Notes under the pieces: model-generated
Database searches by the model: none
What the model was told of the DNA's origin: nothing
The model's input: only the letters and a program-made list of their open reading frames with translations
Translations under genes and position numbers: made by a program
Part shown: piece after piece, positions 34,782 through 45,016 of the stretch
How the letters are laid out: every line of letters begins with the position of its first letter
How positions within the stretch are numbered: the stretch's first letter is position 1
Assembly (NCBI GenBank): GCA_016584305.1
Contig: JACEEZ010015259.1
Coordinates: 10,001-74,000 of the forward strand
Direction: 5' to 3'
DNA from: Chionoecetes opilio
Lineage: Eukaryota; Arthropoda; Malacostraca; Decapoda; Majidae
DNA: 64,000 bases

Positions 34782-34999
34782 GAAGCCCTGATAATAAAGA
34801 ACTCTTCTTTATTATCAGGGCTTCCAGTGGTACCCATGAGGTTCCTGTTTTACCACCGTTAGGTTTTGACCAGACCTCTCGATAGGAATGAGTTGGTTCT
34901 GCCTTAATGTGGCCTTAAGAACCAACTTATTCCTACCCCAACCAGGTTAAGTTAGGTTAGGAAATTGCCTGTCTGCAATTTCCTAAGCTAACTTAACCT
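34782..34999. repeat. Cluster of three hairpins
   Basis: Three consecutive inverted repeats: 34782-34824 (20-bp perfect arms, GAAGCCCTGATAATAAAGAA, 3-nt loop); 34883-34935 (18-bp arms with one mismatch, loop 17); 34944-34999 (25-bp arms with one mismatch around ctgtct). The last carries TTAGG-like words. Function unknown. Confidence 0.85.
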
Positions 35000-35112
35000 A
35001 ATTGGATGCTATCAATATTGGAATGTTAAGTGTAATTCCCTGAATTTCAGTTTACCAAGTTACTGATACAAAAATACATATCTTTCATTTCTACCAATTA
35101 ACCTACAATTTT

Positions 35113-36225
35113 CTAAATTTCCTGAACAATCATCTGCTCAAACTCGTGGTCTTCAATCAGCTTTTCACCAGATTCCTTCTCAGTTTGGTCTTGTCGGCGT
35201 CTTATTCTAAATCCATCTCTTCTGAAGATGCCAAAGAATCTTTCCCCATTGGGGTAAGGCAAAAATGCCAGGTTCTGGAACGTTTTACACCGGCTAATTG
35301 CAGTGTATGCCAGGCCAGGAGAATATTCCAGTGGTCCAAGATTCACTATGACTTTGTCCAGGGTTGTGCTTTGACTTTTATGAATGGATATTGCATATGC
35401 AGGAAGGAGGGGGAGCATTATCCTCATGCAAGTCGTTTTCTCTTCAAACCATGTTCTTGTGATAGGTGTAATAGGGACACATTTTTCCAGGTCCGTGAGA
35501 TATGAGGGACCCTTGTATTGTGGGAAATGGACAATGACAGCATCAGGGACTAGAAGGAGGTCCTTCCCCACTCATGTATAATATGTATCTAACAGTGACC
35601 CTGATGCCAATTAGTGATTAGTGCTGACAACCATGACTTCCCATACCTTTGCAGACTAACAGGTCTTTCGGCAGGCCTCCATCTTGATTTGAGGACAAAC
35701 TGCTATTTGCAGCTACCGCACAGTTGTGATGTGCTTTAACAGGAGCTATGGGTGTTTGCAGTGCTTTGATTCTTTTAATGTTGTGCTCTTTGAGGTCTGC
35801 ATTGTAGGCGCAAACCATTATGGCACTCATTTTGAAAGCCTCCCGGAAACTGTTTCTTTAAGTCAGCCTGTGACATGGTTGATGTGTCCACCGAAAGATC
35901 GTCAATCGCTGTAAAAAAAAGAGAGAAAAACAACATTATTAAATAGTTTACTTTGATGTTATTACGTTTGTTACGTTCGTTACGCTCGTTACGTTTGAAA
36001 GTCTACTAACATCTAACTTGGTTAATTTTTTGAGCTACATAAGACATTTTGAAAATGGCAGGGGAAATCCGATTTACTCATAAAGAGAGTTGCCCGGATT
36101 TCGAAGGGTTTAAGAAGACGACTGCTCTGGATTTTTAAAGAAGTCAAACCTCCCCTAACAAAAAAGTATTTTTCTTACCTGAGAGCCTTGAAGAAGGCTG
36201 GATGGTCGAAGTGTTCGCCATGTTG
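35113..36225 (-). pseudogene. Pif1-like helicase fragment with an upstream exon and intron
   Basis: The frame 35571-35113 encodes a helicase C-terminal block: P-A-Y-A-I-S-I-H-K-S-Q-S-T-T-L-D-K-V (motif V region), then Y-T-A-I-S-R-C-K-T (motif VI). Upstream, 35830-35618 gives C-A-Y-N-A-D-L-K-E-H-N and Q-D-G-G-L-P-K-D-L-L-V-C-K-G, the preceding Pif1 segment, joined by a frameshift/stop zone at 35575-35640. A 270-bp intron fits 35909-36178: donor CTCAG|GTAAG, acceptor ttttttttacag. The exon before it can start at an ATG near 36221 (M-A-N-T-S-T-I-Q-P-S), but that frame does not lead into the helicase frame. Walker A/B regions are absent. Helitron-derived or stand-alone Pif1-like are both possible. 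Confidence 0.65.
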
Positions 36226-36434
36226 TCGTGACCTCTTCCTCCTTAGTAACAACTTGGGGATAGCTTCTCTCCAAATTCTTAATATTTTGTTTGAGAATTA
36301 CCTCCTTGAGAAATAGAAAAGAAAGTATGTTGCCTTTTTGCTTTTCCTTCCTCTCAGAAAAAAATCCAAAACTAAACAGTAACAAGTGTGTTGTTTGTTG
36401 TTGTTGTCAGAGCGCTATACGGAGCCAGCGCTGT

Positions 36435-36715
36435 TATCAGAGCGCTGAAACTACTAATATAAATTTTTAATACCTTTCCAACAGTATGCGTTGATTACTT
36501 GTAGCTTTAATAACGACCGAGATAGATCCTTTATTTTGCTCAAATTTGCAGTTTTTGGCGTTTTGTGAAAAAGTGGGGGCGAATTTTGAAAAAAAACAAT
36601 CCTAAAGGCTACCTTCATTTTTGAATAGCTTTCCAACGGTATGTATTGATTTTCTGTAGCACGAATAGAAACCGAGATGCGCAGCTTTTTCCGGAAAAAA
36701 TTTCACCCCCTAACC
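36435..36715. repeat. Two tandem units of about 145 bp
   Basis: TACCTTTCCAACAGTATGCGTTGATT...ACCGAGATAG at 36470-36525 recurs as TAGCTTTCCAACGGTATGTATTGATT...ACCGAGATG at 36625-36680. Confidence 0.65.
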
Positions 36716-37149
36716 CTCACTGAATTGATCTGTCTGCAGTAAAGTGTTCTCGTTCGGCGCTTCGCGCCTCACTCGAACAATTAACGCATATGCGTTATGC
36801 ATAATTCATGGCAATTGAGCATTGTAATCCGTACTATGTGTAGAATACCTTATTTTTTTTTTATAGTAACACTTACGCCAGAATGGTATGTTCAGCACGG
36901 TAGTACAAGTACAAACTGTGACAAAAACTTGTATACGCCACTTGTATAAGCCTTCCTTAAATGACGCATGGCTTTTAAATGTAGTGAAGCCCTCCTCCCG
37001 TCTCTGGTGACCTGCTTGCCCCAGTGGCGCTATTTCGTTTTTCATTGCTGGTGGAGTACCTAGGTTTTTGAAAACTACCCTGTCAACTTTTTTTCGTCAG
37101 TATCAGGCGCACTCGCAATTGATCTTATCTTCTCTTATCGGCGTTTGGA

Positions 37150-37240
37150 GAGGTTTCGTGCATGTGGTAGGGAGAAGTATGTAAAGATGAGGGTATACGG
37201 TATGTTGAGCGTGGCCTTCGGTGCTCATCTCCGTGGAATT
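37150..37240 (-). mobile_element. SINE 3'-region fragment
   Basis: AAAGATGAGGGTATACG...TTCGGTGCTCATCTCCGTGG matches 31805-31865 of the SINE at 31793-32086. The tRNA-like head is missing. Confidence 0.65.
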
Positions 37241-37725
37241 AGTAGCGCGCTTTTGCGACGTTTGCCAGGCCGGTTTAGGCCGGTCTAGGCTGGCCCAGGC
37301 TGCACTGATGCACGCGAAAACACATCCAGACTGACACCGTTCCATTCGTGGTTCCTATTGGCTGGGGGATCGAGTGGGCGGTCCTACCGTCCTGCAAGCT
37401 TGAACCCCCCTCCCCCCCAAGACACACCAAATGATTATTCGTTTGACCTCAGGTAATAACATCCTAGCTGGCATATGTAAGGTGAACCGTGCTCATCGTT
37501 CTGTGTGTGATGAAAGTCAGGTTTATAAATCTCTGGACTGAGAAAAAATCCAGCAACACAATATTGCAAGATCTGTCGCAGCCATTTCAAACGTTTACTA
37601 CATCACAATTATATATAACCTATATAGCCATCCTATCATATCTAAGTACTGGCATCCACTACCTGTGGATTTGATCACTACACAAAATATTGCCTGATTT
37701 TACTATATATCTTATACTGTTCAGC

Positions 37726-37804
37726 TTAATTTTTCATAGTCATCCTACGCTTTTTGACTTGCCAATGGGAAGTCAAATAGCAGGGATGACTATGAAAAAT
37801 TGAA
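37726..37804. repeat. Long hairpin, pre-miRNA-like in size
   Basis: Outer arms TTAATTTTTCATAGTCATCC and GGATGACTATGAAAAATTGA pair, and an inner stem TTTGACTT/AAGTCAAA closes a GCCAATGG loop, with unequal bulges between. Total 79 nt. A second short hairpin (GTAGATGAATGGGAG with its near complement) lies at 37817-37848. Could be a MITE relic or a small-RNA precursor. Confidence 0.7.
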
Positions 37805-38058
37805 TGATGAAATACAGTAGATGAATGGGAGGCTCCCATTTCATCTACCATCAATAACACTATCTATAGTCGCCACTGCACTAATGTCGCCAGGCGTCAT
37901 ATATTACGAATTTTAGCATCAATACAGACTTACGTGAAACTTTCCATGCTGCCGAGGAGTTTATTGGGAAACGTCTGAGGTAAAAACGTACTTTTGTCTC
38001 GACGGAGACGCTGGAGAATATCGATGAGAGTCGCGCTGCCAGGCCTGTTGGGAACCAG

Positions 38059-39079
38059 GGGCCAGATGCTGAGAGTGAGCTAGGGCGCCCTATCCACTAG
38101 GGCGCCTGTGGTAAGGCGAAACGCCCTCCCACCGCAATGCTCAGTCGAGATTGCTGCCTTAGTGGCACGGCTAAAGGCGCTGAAAACTAAGGCATGGTCA
38201 GACCCTGACTTAGTGAGCTGCTGTGGGCCTTTGACAGACATTCATCTTCTGTTTATAAAGCAAATACAGCCTTGTTTCAGTTCCTACAACGTAACAATTG
38301 GTGTTTACGTATTAATAATGTTGCAAGGTGTGTATGAATTGATCGTGCAAGACTAATGCGGCATTATAGGGTGTTATATGCTGGTGATAAGAAATGTTGT
38401 GTTGTGTGTTGGTTAGGGGCGGGCGGCGAGCGGCGGGCGGCAGGTGCTCCGCCCGCACTAAAATGTTGTACGAGACATTAGTGCATATCATGAATGCATA
38501 AAACTTGCAGTAAACTATACCTATAATAAGATAATGAGAGCAAAATGAAATCGTATATAAACTTTTTTTTCACCTTTTTTTATTCATCTTCTCCTTATTC
38601 CTGGAATGTTGCTTGCATTAACATTTTCACTCACTGTCCCGGAATCGGCACACCTTAACGATTATCATGGTGTATGGCACGTCCTAATGCAAAAATATAT
38701 AAGTGGTCAAAACCTGCGTTGAACGTCAAACTTGTGATGAAACAGCTTTTGGCGGGGGAGAGCGGTGTGTCCTTGCCATAAGTGCTTGGTTAGGGAGGGA
38801 GGGACAACATTCCTTGCTTCAGCAGAGACGTGTTCAAGCCTTGTGATTGGTCGAAGCTGCCTAAGCAGCGCTCAGATAGGCAACGTGATTGGCTAGTAGG
38901 ATTATCGGACCACGCCCACGCCATAGGCTTTGTAGGTGTAAGGCAGTGCAAAAGCGCCTGAACTTTCGACTGTACATAGGCTTTAGTCGGTGCCTTAGCC
39001 GGGCCGTTACAAAAGCGCCTGAAGACGGGTAAGGCGCTCTTTTCGCCTTACCTCTATGGCACTTCTCAGCATCTCCCCC
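38059..39079 (+). mobile_element. Non-autonomous DNA transposon, copy A (CAG target duplication)
   Basis: Starts GGGCCAGATGCTGAGA, ends TCTCAGCATCTCCCCC; CAG lies on both sides (38056-38058 and 39080-39082). Subterminal regions are full of GGCGC words and short inverted repeats (AGGGCGCC...GGCGCC; TAAGGCGC...GCGCCTTAC). It is 1021 bp and lacks about 62 bp present in copies B and C (near 38475). The 82-codon open frame at 38108-38356 persists in copy C but overlaps the terminal repeats and looks non-coding. A 3-bp duplication and GGG-starting ends are compatible with PIF/Harbinger-like elements, though those usually duplicate TWA. No transposase inside. Confidence 0.85.
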
Positions 39080-39082
39080 CAG

Positions 39083-40500
39083 GACCAGTAGATGTAGTTC
39101 CCATATTTAAGAAGGGAGATAGAGTATTAATGTCAAATTATCGAACCGTGAACCTGACGTCAGTGTCTGATACAGTATTGGAATTTGTTATTGCAAAAAA
39201 CAGTAGAGAGCATCTAGAAAAGCATAGTTTGGTAAATGATTCACAACATGGGTTCATCAAAGGTAAATAATGTCTCACTAATTTATTGAGTTTTTTTTAG
39301 GAAAGTTTATGAAACAGCAGATAATGATGAGGATTATGATATAGTATACCTGGACTTCAGTAAGGCATTCGACAAGGTGCCACACGGGAGACTCTTAAAT
39401 AAAGTTAAGACACATGGAATAAATGGGAAGGTTTTTTCGTTGGATTAGATCTTGGCTAAGTAATAGGCAACAAAGGGTTACAATTAATGGTTCTAAATCT
39501 GAATGGGGGCAGGTAGCAAGTGGGGTTCCACAAGGGTCTGTTTTGGGTCCATTACTATTTTTGATTTACATCAACGACTTGGATAGTGGGATTAGTAGTG
39601 ATTCAGCAAGTTTGCGGATGATACTAAGATAGGTAGGATTATTAGATCACAGTCTGATGTAAATATATTGCAAGGAGACTTAGATCCATTAAATGAGTGG
39701 GTAGATAGATGGCAGATGAAATTTAATATCGATAAGTGTAGCGTAATGAATGTTGGTAAAAAAAAGTCCTGGTAATAGGTACACTATACGCAATGTATCG
39801 CTGAAAAGATCAGAGGGTGAGAACAATCTGGGAGTGCGGGTAAGCTCAGACCTCTGTCCTAGGAATCAATTTATTGAGGCTAGAAATCGAGCTAACAGGG
39901 TGTTAGGATTCATTACCAGGAGTGTTAAAAGTAGAAGTGCTGAGGTTGTTCTAAAGCTTTATTTGGCACTAGTCAGACCTCACCTAGACTATGCAGTTCA
40001 GTTTTGGTATCCGTATTACATGATGGATATAGCCTTGTTAGAATCAGTCCAGAGAAGGATGACCAGAATGATCATGGGATGCGTAATTTTTGTTAAGGGA
40101 ACAGATTGAAACTATTATATTTACACTTACTCGAGAGGCGTAGAGTAAGGGCCGATCTGATATAAGTTTTTAAGTGGTTAAAGGGATACAATACAGGTGA
40201 TATAGGAAAAGTACTTATGGCTAGTAAGCAGGGTATAACAAGAAGTAACGGATTCAAGCTAGAAAAGGGTAGATTTACAAAAAAAAGTAGGGAGAAACTG
40301 GTTCCCAAATAGGGTGTTGAATGATTGGAATGGACTCAGTCGTCTTGCGGTCAATGCGGAGTATATTGGGGTATTTAAAAAGAGTCTGGATAAATTTATG
40401 GATGGGGACGAGAGGTGGATGTAGGCAGAGTTAAGTAACAGGAACTACCTCCTGTAGGTCTCACGGCCTCTTGTAGCTTCCTTATTTTTTTACGTTTCTT
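39083..40500 (+). pseudogene. CR1-like LINE, 5'-truncated (RT to 3' end)
   Basis: Begins in the RT finger region (V-P-I-F-K-K-G-D-R) and runs to the 3' end (GCTTCCTTATTTTTTTACG...TTCTTATGT). Motifs: Y-L-D-F-S-K-A-F-D-K-V-P-H (39350-39390, catalytic Asp of motif A), [13 protein letters not shown] near 39520, and K-F-A-D-D-T-K near 39607-39630 (catalytic pair intact). Frameshifts at about 39420, 39605 and 39770 break the frame. Same family as 53380-56240, which lacks the F-A-D-D segment. It abuts the right target duplication of transposon copy A. Confidence 0.9.
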
Positions 40501-40502
40501 AT

Positions 40503-41290
40503 GTTCTTATGTAAAGGGTTCTGTCACATAGGACTATAAATCTCTTCGGGAGAGACAAGTAGAGGTATGTCAGGAGTCTCGCTGAGGATGTCGAGGGCAA
40601 TTTATACGCTAATGACCTCCGACCCGCCTACTGACCCCTGAAGAAGCTCTGTTCCATATCGTGGAAAGTGTCCATATCGGGCGAGTGCTATCCCTGCAGC
40701 AGATGGGCGCCTCGTGTCGGACATGGATGGGCAGATTGCTCGTTGGGCTATGTACTTGGGGCAGTTCTTGATGATTGACTCTTCAATTGGGCAGCTTCAC
40801 ACCACTGGACTAGTACCTTCACTTTTTAAAACTTGTATGGAATGAGTATTGGGCAAAGTTGTTGATCAAAGTGATTATGGAGCATCCCTCAGTAATACCA
40901 AAATCATTGATCTTGTTTTTGCCGATGATGCAGTAATCTTTACCTAGTTGCTGGAGGTCCTGGTGATGGCTCTTGAGGCGCCCTAGGAGGGCGCTCTGCA
41001 CTAGGTGGCAAAGTCTTTGGGACTTGAGGTTTCCTAGCTTAAGACCAAGCAAGGTCAAGGTGATTGGAGGCTTGCTAGATGAAACAGTAGTCTGTTCATG
41101 CGTGCAGCGAGGACATTGAGATCTTGGAAAGTTTAACATTCCTTGGTGGCGCAGTCCTAGAATGACAGCGGGTCACGTCAAGAAGACTTACGGTGTATTG
41201 ACATAGCCTACGGTGTTATGGACTCACTCAGCACGAGTATTTGGCGTTGTTGATACCTGTACAGCAGGACAAAGATCCGGATATTCAAGT
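40503..41290 (+). pseudogene. RTE-like LINE fragment with an internal deletion
   Basis: Frame-shifted coding gives E-G-N-L-Y-A-N-D-L-R-P-A-Y (40590-40630), L-D-(D)...G-Q-L-H-T-T-G-L near 40790, then abruptly the polymerase region: T/K-I-I-D-L-V-F-A-D-D-A-V-I-F near 40900-40940, S-L-G-L-E-V-S near 41005, and A-Y-G-V-M-D-S-L-S near 41205-41230. I know this order from abundant decapod non-LTR elements. Most of the RT core between the L-H-T-T-G and F-A-D-D blocks is missing. Sense stops and frameshifts throughout. Confidence 0.75.
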
Positions 41291-42360
41291 CTATCAATAG
41301 TGGTGTTCCCCAGGGTTCTGTCCTATCACCCACTCTCTTTCTCTTATTCATTAATGATCATTTAAGTCTAACTCAAAGCCCTATCCAGTGTCCACTCCTA
41401 CGCTGATGATTCTACCCTGCATTTTTCAACGTCTTTTATTAGACGTCCAACTCAACAGGAACTAAGTGATTCACGGAGAGATGCCACCGAGTGCCTAACT
41501 TCTGATCTTTCTATAATTTTTGATTGGGGCAAAGCAAACCTTGTTTTGTTCAATGCCTCAAAAACCCAATTTCTTCACCTATCTACTCGACAAAACCTAC
41601 CAGATAACTATCCCCTCTTCTTCAATGACACTCAACTGTCTCCTTCTTCTACAATGAACATTCTTGGACTATCCTTTACTAAGAATCTGAACTGGAAATC
41701 TCACATCTCATCTCTTGCTAAAACAGCTTCTAAGAAGTTAGGTGTCCTGTGGCGTCTGCGTCCTTTTTTTTCTCCCTCCCAGTTGCTTGCTCTGTGCAGG
41801 GGCCTTATCCGCCATTTATGGAGTATGTCTCACATGTTTAGGGGAGGATCCACTTATCTTATCTCTCCTAAACAGGGTTGAGTCAAAAGCTTTTCGTCTC
41901 ATCAACTCCTCTCCTCTGACTGACTGTCTTCAATCTTTAAATCACCGACGCAATGTTGCTTCAATTGCTCTCTTCTACCGTTATTTTCATGCTCACTGCT
42001 CTTCTGAACTTGCTACCTGCATGCCTCCCCCCCTCCCGCGGCCTCGCTGCACAAGACTTTCTACTCATTCTCATCCCTATTCTGTCCATCTTCCTAATGC
42101 AAGAGTTAATCAGTATCTTTACTCTTTCATCCCTTTCACTGGTAAACTCTGGAACTCTCTTCTTGTTTCTATTTTTCCACTTCCCTAGGACTTAAATCTT
42201 TTCAAGAGAAGAGTAACAAGACACCTCCCGAACTAAATTGGCTCACCCCTCTTGTTTATTTTATTGTCTTACTGGCAACTAAGCGGGCTTTGTGTTACCC
42301 ATTTTTGTTGTGCCCTTGGCCAGTTCTTTGTGATGTAAAAAAAAAAAAAAAAAAAAAAAT
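41291..42360 (+). pseudogene. LINE 3' half (RT motif B to poly-A), source of the shared tail
   Basis: Starts at [13 protein letters not shown] (41300-41340), then Y-A-D-D-S-T-L-H (41400-41425; catalytic pair intact), F-D-W-G-K-A-N-L-V-L-F-N-A-S (41520-41560), L-N-W-K-S-H-I-S-S-L (41688-41715) and the C-terminal L-R-L-I-N-S-like block (41895-41935). Ends after L-W-N-S-L with ACTGGCAACTAAGCGGGC...CTTTGTGATGT and poly-A (42268-42360). Frameshifts near 41740 and 41840. This 3' tail matches the SINE at 11425-11515, and related coding pieces fill 18130-20095. Confidence 0.85.
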
Positions 42361-42610
42361 ACACGCAAATTAAATAAATACACGCAAAAATATATGCTCG
42401 CAAAATAATAATACCCATACAATAATAAATAAATACACGCAAAATAAATACATACAAAAATAAATGAACACAAAATAAATAAATACATACAAAAATAAAT
42501 ACACGCAAAGTAATAATACACAAACAATAATAAATAAATACACGCATAATAAACACACGCATTAAACACAAACAAATCCCACGTCGCGTCATTCTGCTCC
42601 TTACGCCTTA

Positions 42611-43452
42611 AGGCGGCGTCACACTAGCACTTTTTCCGTCTAGTTTTTTCAGCAACTTTCTCATAACGAACAATTTTCTGACTGCAAGCCGTCACACACA
42701 CACACAATCGTTCGCCTGCACTACCAGTCAGCTGTTGCATGTAAACGAACATGGCTCCGACGCCAGGGCAAGCTATTGCTGGTATACACTTAATTATGTG
42801 TATTATTTATCAGTAGTAGACCTAATATCGACCTAGATAAGACCTAGAATATCCAGGCCTTCTTGGTGTACAAGTCTCTGTGGTCCCAGAGACAAGCTAG
42901 AGGGTGGCCACGCATATGCATTCAACGAGAAATTCTTCTGAGCTACGTGTCCACAGCATTTCGTCTATAATCTTAAGTTGGAGTCTTGAAGTGTGAGAAA
43001 CAAATTTTGAGTGTGTCTTGAAAAAGAAACACAACGAGCTTGACAGACGACCTACAAAGCGATAATAAACAGAAGAGGTCACAAGAAGAAGAAGAAGAAG
43101 AACAATCGAGTCATGCGAGAGACTGTTGGCTGTTATATAGAACTCTGCTTTTAAATGTATCTACATGTACAATAGTCACGTGAATATTTTTAATACTTTC
43201 AAATGTATTGAATTATAATTTGCAAAAAATTACTAATTTATATCGAATATCTTTAAAGTAATCACTATGGATTTTGATTTGACTATGAAAGTTGCCTTCA
43301 ACTTTCCATATCAAGACGATCACGATCGTCTGACTCAGACTGACTGATTCAGACGGACTAACTAGTCAGAGCGAGAAAAAACTAGTCAGAGCGAGAAAAA
43401 AACAACGGAGATCGTCTAACTAGACGGAAAAAGTGCTAGTGTGACGCCGCCT
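42611..43452. mobile_element. PIF/Harbinger-type MITE (TTA duplication)
   Basis: Both ends begin AGGCGGCGTCACACTAGC and the inverted repeats are perfect for 35 bp. TTA flanks both ends (42608-42610 and 43453-43455), the standard PIF/Harbinger target duplication (TWA). The interior (842 bp in all) has no transposase; an ATG at 42750 opens a short frame (M-A-P-T-P-G-Q-A-I-A) that could be a relic of an element gene. A 22-bp ACTAGTCAGAGCGAGAAAAA unit is duplicated near the right end (43360-43400). Confidence 0.9.
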
Positions 43453-43721
43453 TTAGTGACCGATTTCCTTTTTTTCTCCCCTTAACGAGGCATTCACACC
43501 ATGGCTCACTCCCAGCGGCAATTACCTCATCATTACTCACACGTGGCGCCTCGTAAACACTGTCACGCCTTTTGTACGTGGGAAAAGGAGTAGAGAAGAG
43601 AAATAGTAGAAGTAGAAAGTGGAAGTAGGAGAAGAAGGAAGAAGTAGAGAGTGAGAGGAGATAAACTATTTAAATCCCGACTTTTTATTTTTCATATATA
43701 AGCATATGAGGTTTTTTTCTT

Positions 43722-43805
43722 TTTCTTTTTCCATCACAAAGGACTGGCCAAGGGGAAAAAAGAGGGAACAAAAAGCCCGCATAGTTGCTAGTCCCTTTTA
43801 AGGTA
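43722..43805 (-). repeat. LINE/SINE 3' tail copy
   Basis: On the minus strand: GACTAGCAACTATGCGGGC...CCTTGGCCAGTCCTTTGTGATGG followed by an A-rich run, the same tail as 42268-42350 and 11425-11515. No body sequence is attached. Confidence 0.75.
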
Positions 43806-43967
43806 ATCCGTGTTTGCACTTGGAACCAATTGAGTGTGTAAGTGAAGGGTAATAATGACGTGGGTTGTTATTTATTGTCACACGCTTCACACTGCCTCAG
43901 AATGTGTGAGTTTGTGAGTATTTGTAGTGTAACGTTTATTTCCTCCCTTTAGTGTGTGTGTGTGCGT

Positions 43968-44019
<52 letters not shown>

Positions 44020-44400
44020 TGTGCGTGTGCGTGTGTGTGTGTGTGAGCGCTCCCTCAATTATCGCTGAGCCTGCACTTGGGTAATCTCTTCACGTTTTAT
44101 ACATGACTTTATCCTCAATATGCACACCACACCTGGCCTTAATTAACCACCTCACGACATCTAAGTTCAGCTCCATACATTTTTTCGTATTTTGACAACA
44201 CACACACACACACACCACACACACACACACACACCACACACTTTCTACAAGAGCAACACTTCACCCAGACACATATAAAATCCTTCCCTTTATCCCCTCT
44301 ACAAACTCCTTGATCTCACTTGATGCTTCGCTCAAAGGAAACCACATAAAGAGGGAGCCAAGAGCAGGATGAAAGAGAGCCAGTCTTTTCTCAGTCGTTA
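43805..44400. repeat. Gene-free stretch with (GT)n and (CA)n arrays
   Basis: (GT)n with GC interruptions at 43950-44045 and (CA)n at 44198-44240; the rest is unassigned. Confidence 0.85.
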
Positions 44401-44407
44401 CCTTTGA

Positions 44408-44480
44408 CGAGCTGTGGGCTCGTGTGCAGCGTCCCTGCATTCGGTCCGCGGTTCGAGCCCACCTGGTTCGTCCTGGCGTG
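44408..44480 (+). mobile_element. Possible tRNA-like SINE head
   Basis: GGGCTCGTGTGCAGCGTCC followed about 20 bp later by GGTTCGAGCCC, a good B box; the A box is imperfect. The next 80 bp lead into a long (TC)n array. Could be the head of a SINE with a microsatellite tail. Confidence 0.4.
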
Positions 44481-44554
44481 GTGGCACTTTGTATAGTCAA
44501 TAACCTTGTAGTTGGTACTTGCAAAGTGTCTAGATAGGATCAAAGTATCATCTT

Positions 44555-44557
<3 letters not shown>

Positions 44558-44635
<78 letters not shown>

Positions 44636-44687
44636 CTCTCTTCCTCCCTCTCTCTCTCTCTCTCTCTTCTTCTCCTCTCTCTCCCCT

Positions 44688-44719
<32 letters not shown>

Positions 44720-44758
44720 CTCTCTCTCTCTCTATCTCTCTCTCTCTCTTCTCCTCTC

Positions 44759-44807
<49 letters not shown>

Positions 44808-44945
44808 CACCCTTCCTCCTCCATCGCCACCCTCCGGCCGTAAAGTATTCTGAAGGATTACCAAGTACTTGTACACGGCGTGGGACGGATATTACAAAGC
44901 CCGTCCCTTCCCTTCCCTTTCCCTTCCTCCTCTTCCTCCTCCTCC
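44558..44945. repeat. (TC)n microsatellite and C/T-rich flank
   Basis: About 250 bp of interrupted (TC)n (44558-44805), then CCTTCC/CCTCCTCCT-rich sequence up to the start of the LINE remnant. Confidence 0.95.
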
Positions 44946-45016
44946 TCCTCAACGCTGGGTCACGATCTGTTTCTGCAAATACTAATCAAAGTATCTTAAT
45001 CAAGCGCTCTGTTACA

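Larger units (their letters stand above)
36720..38058. other. Gene-free stretch with small repeats
   Basis: Contains a SINE tail (37150-37240) and two hairpins (37726-37848). No credible gene; open frames at 36806-37045 and 37103-37345 show no family motif. Confidence 0.55.

Noticed and set aside
38108..38356. The 82-codon frame in the CAG-targeting transposon as a transposase
   Set aside because: Too short, overlaps the subterminal inverted repeats, and no catalytic motif is present. Its persistence in copy C reflects recent copying.
44512..44952. Ser/Leu-rich or Arg/Glu-rich proteins over the CT arrays (also at 9918-10250 and 17225-17612)
   Set aside because: They are translations of microsatellites.
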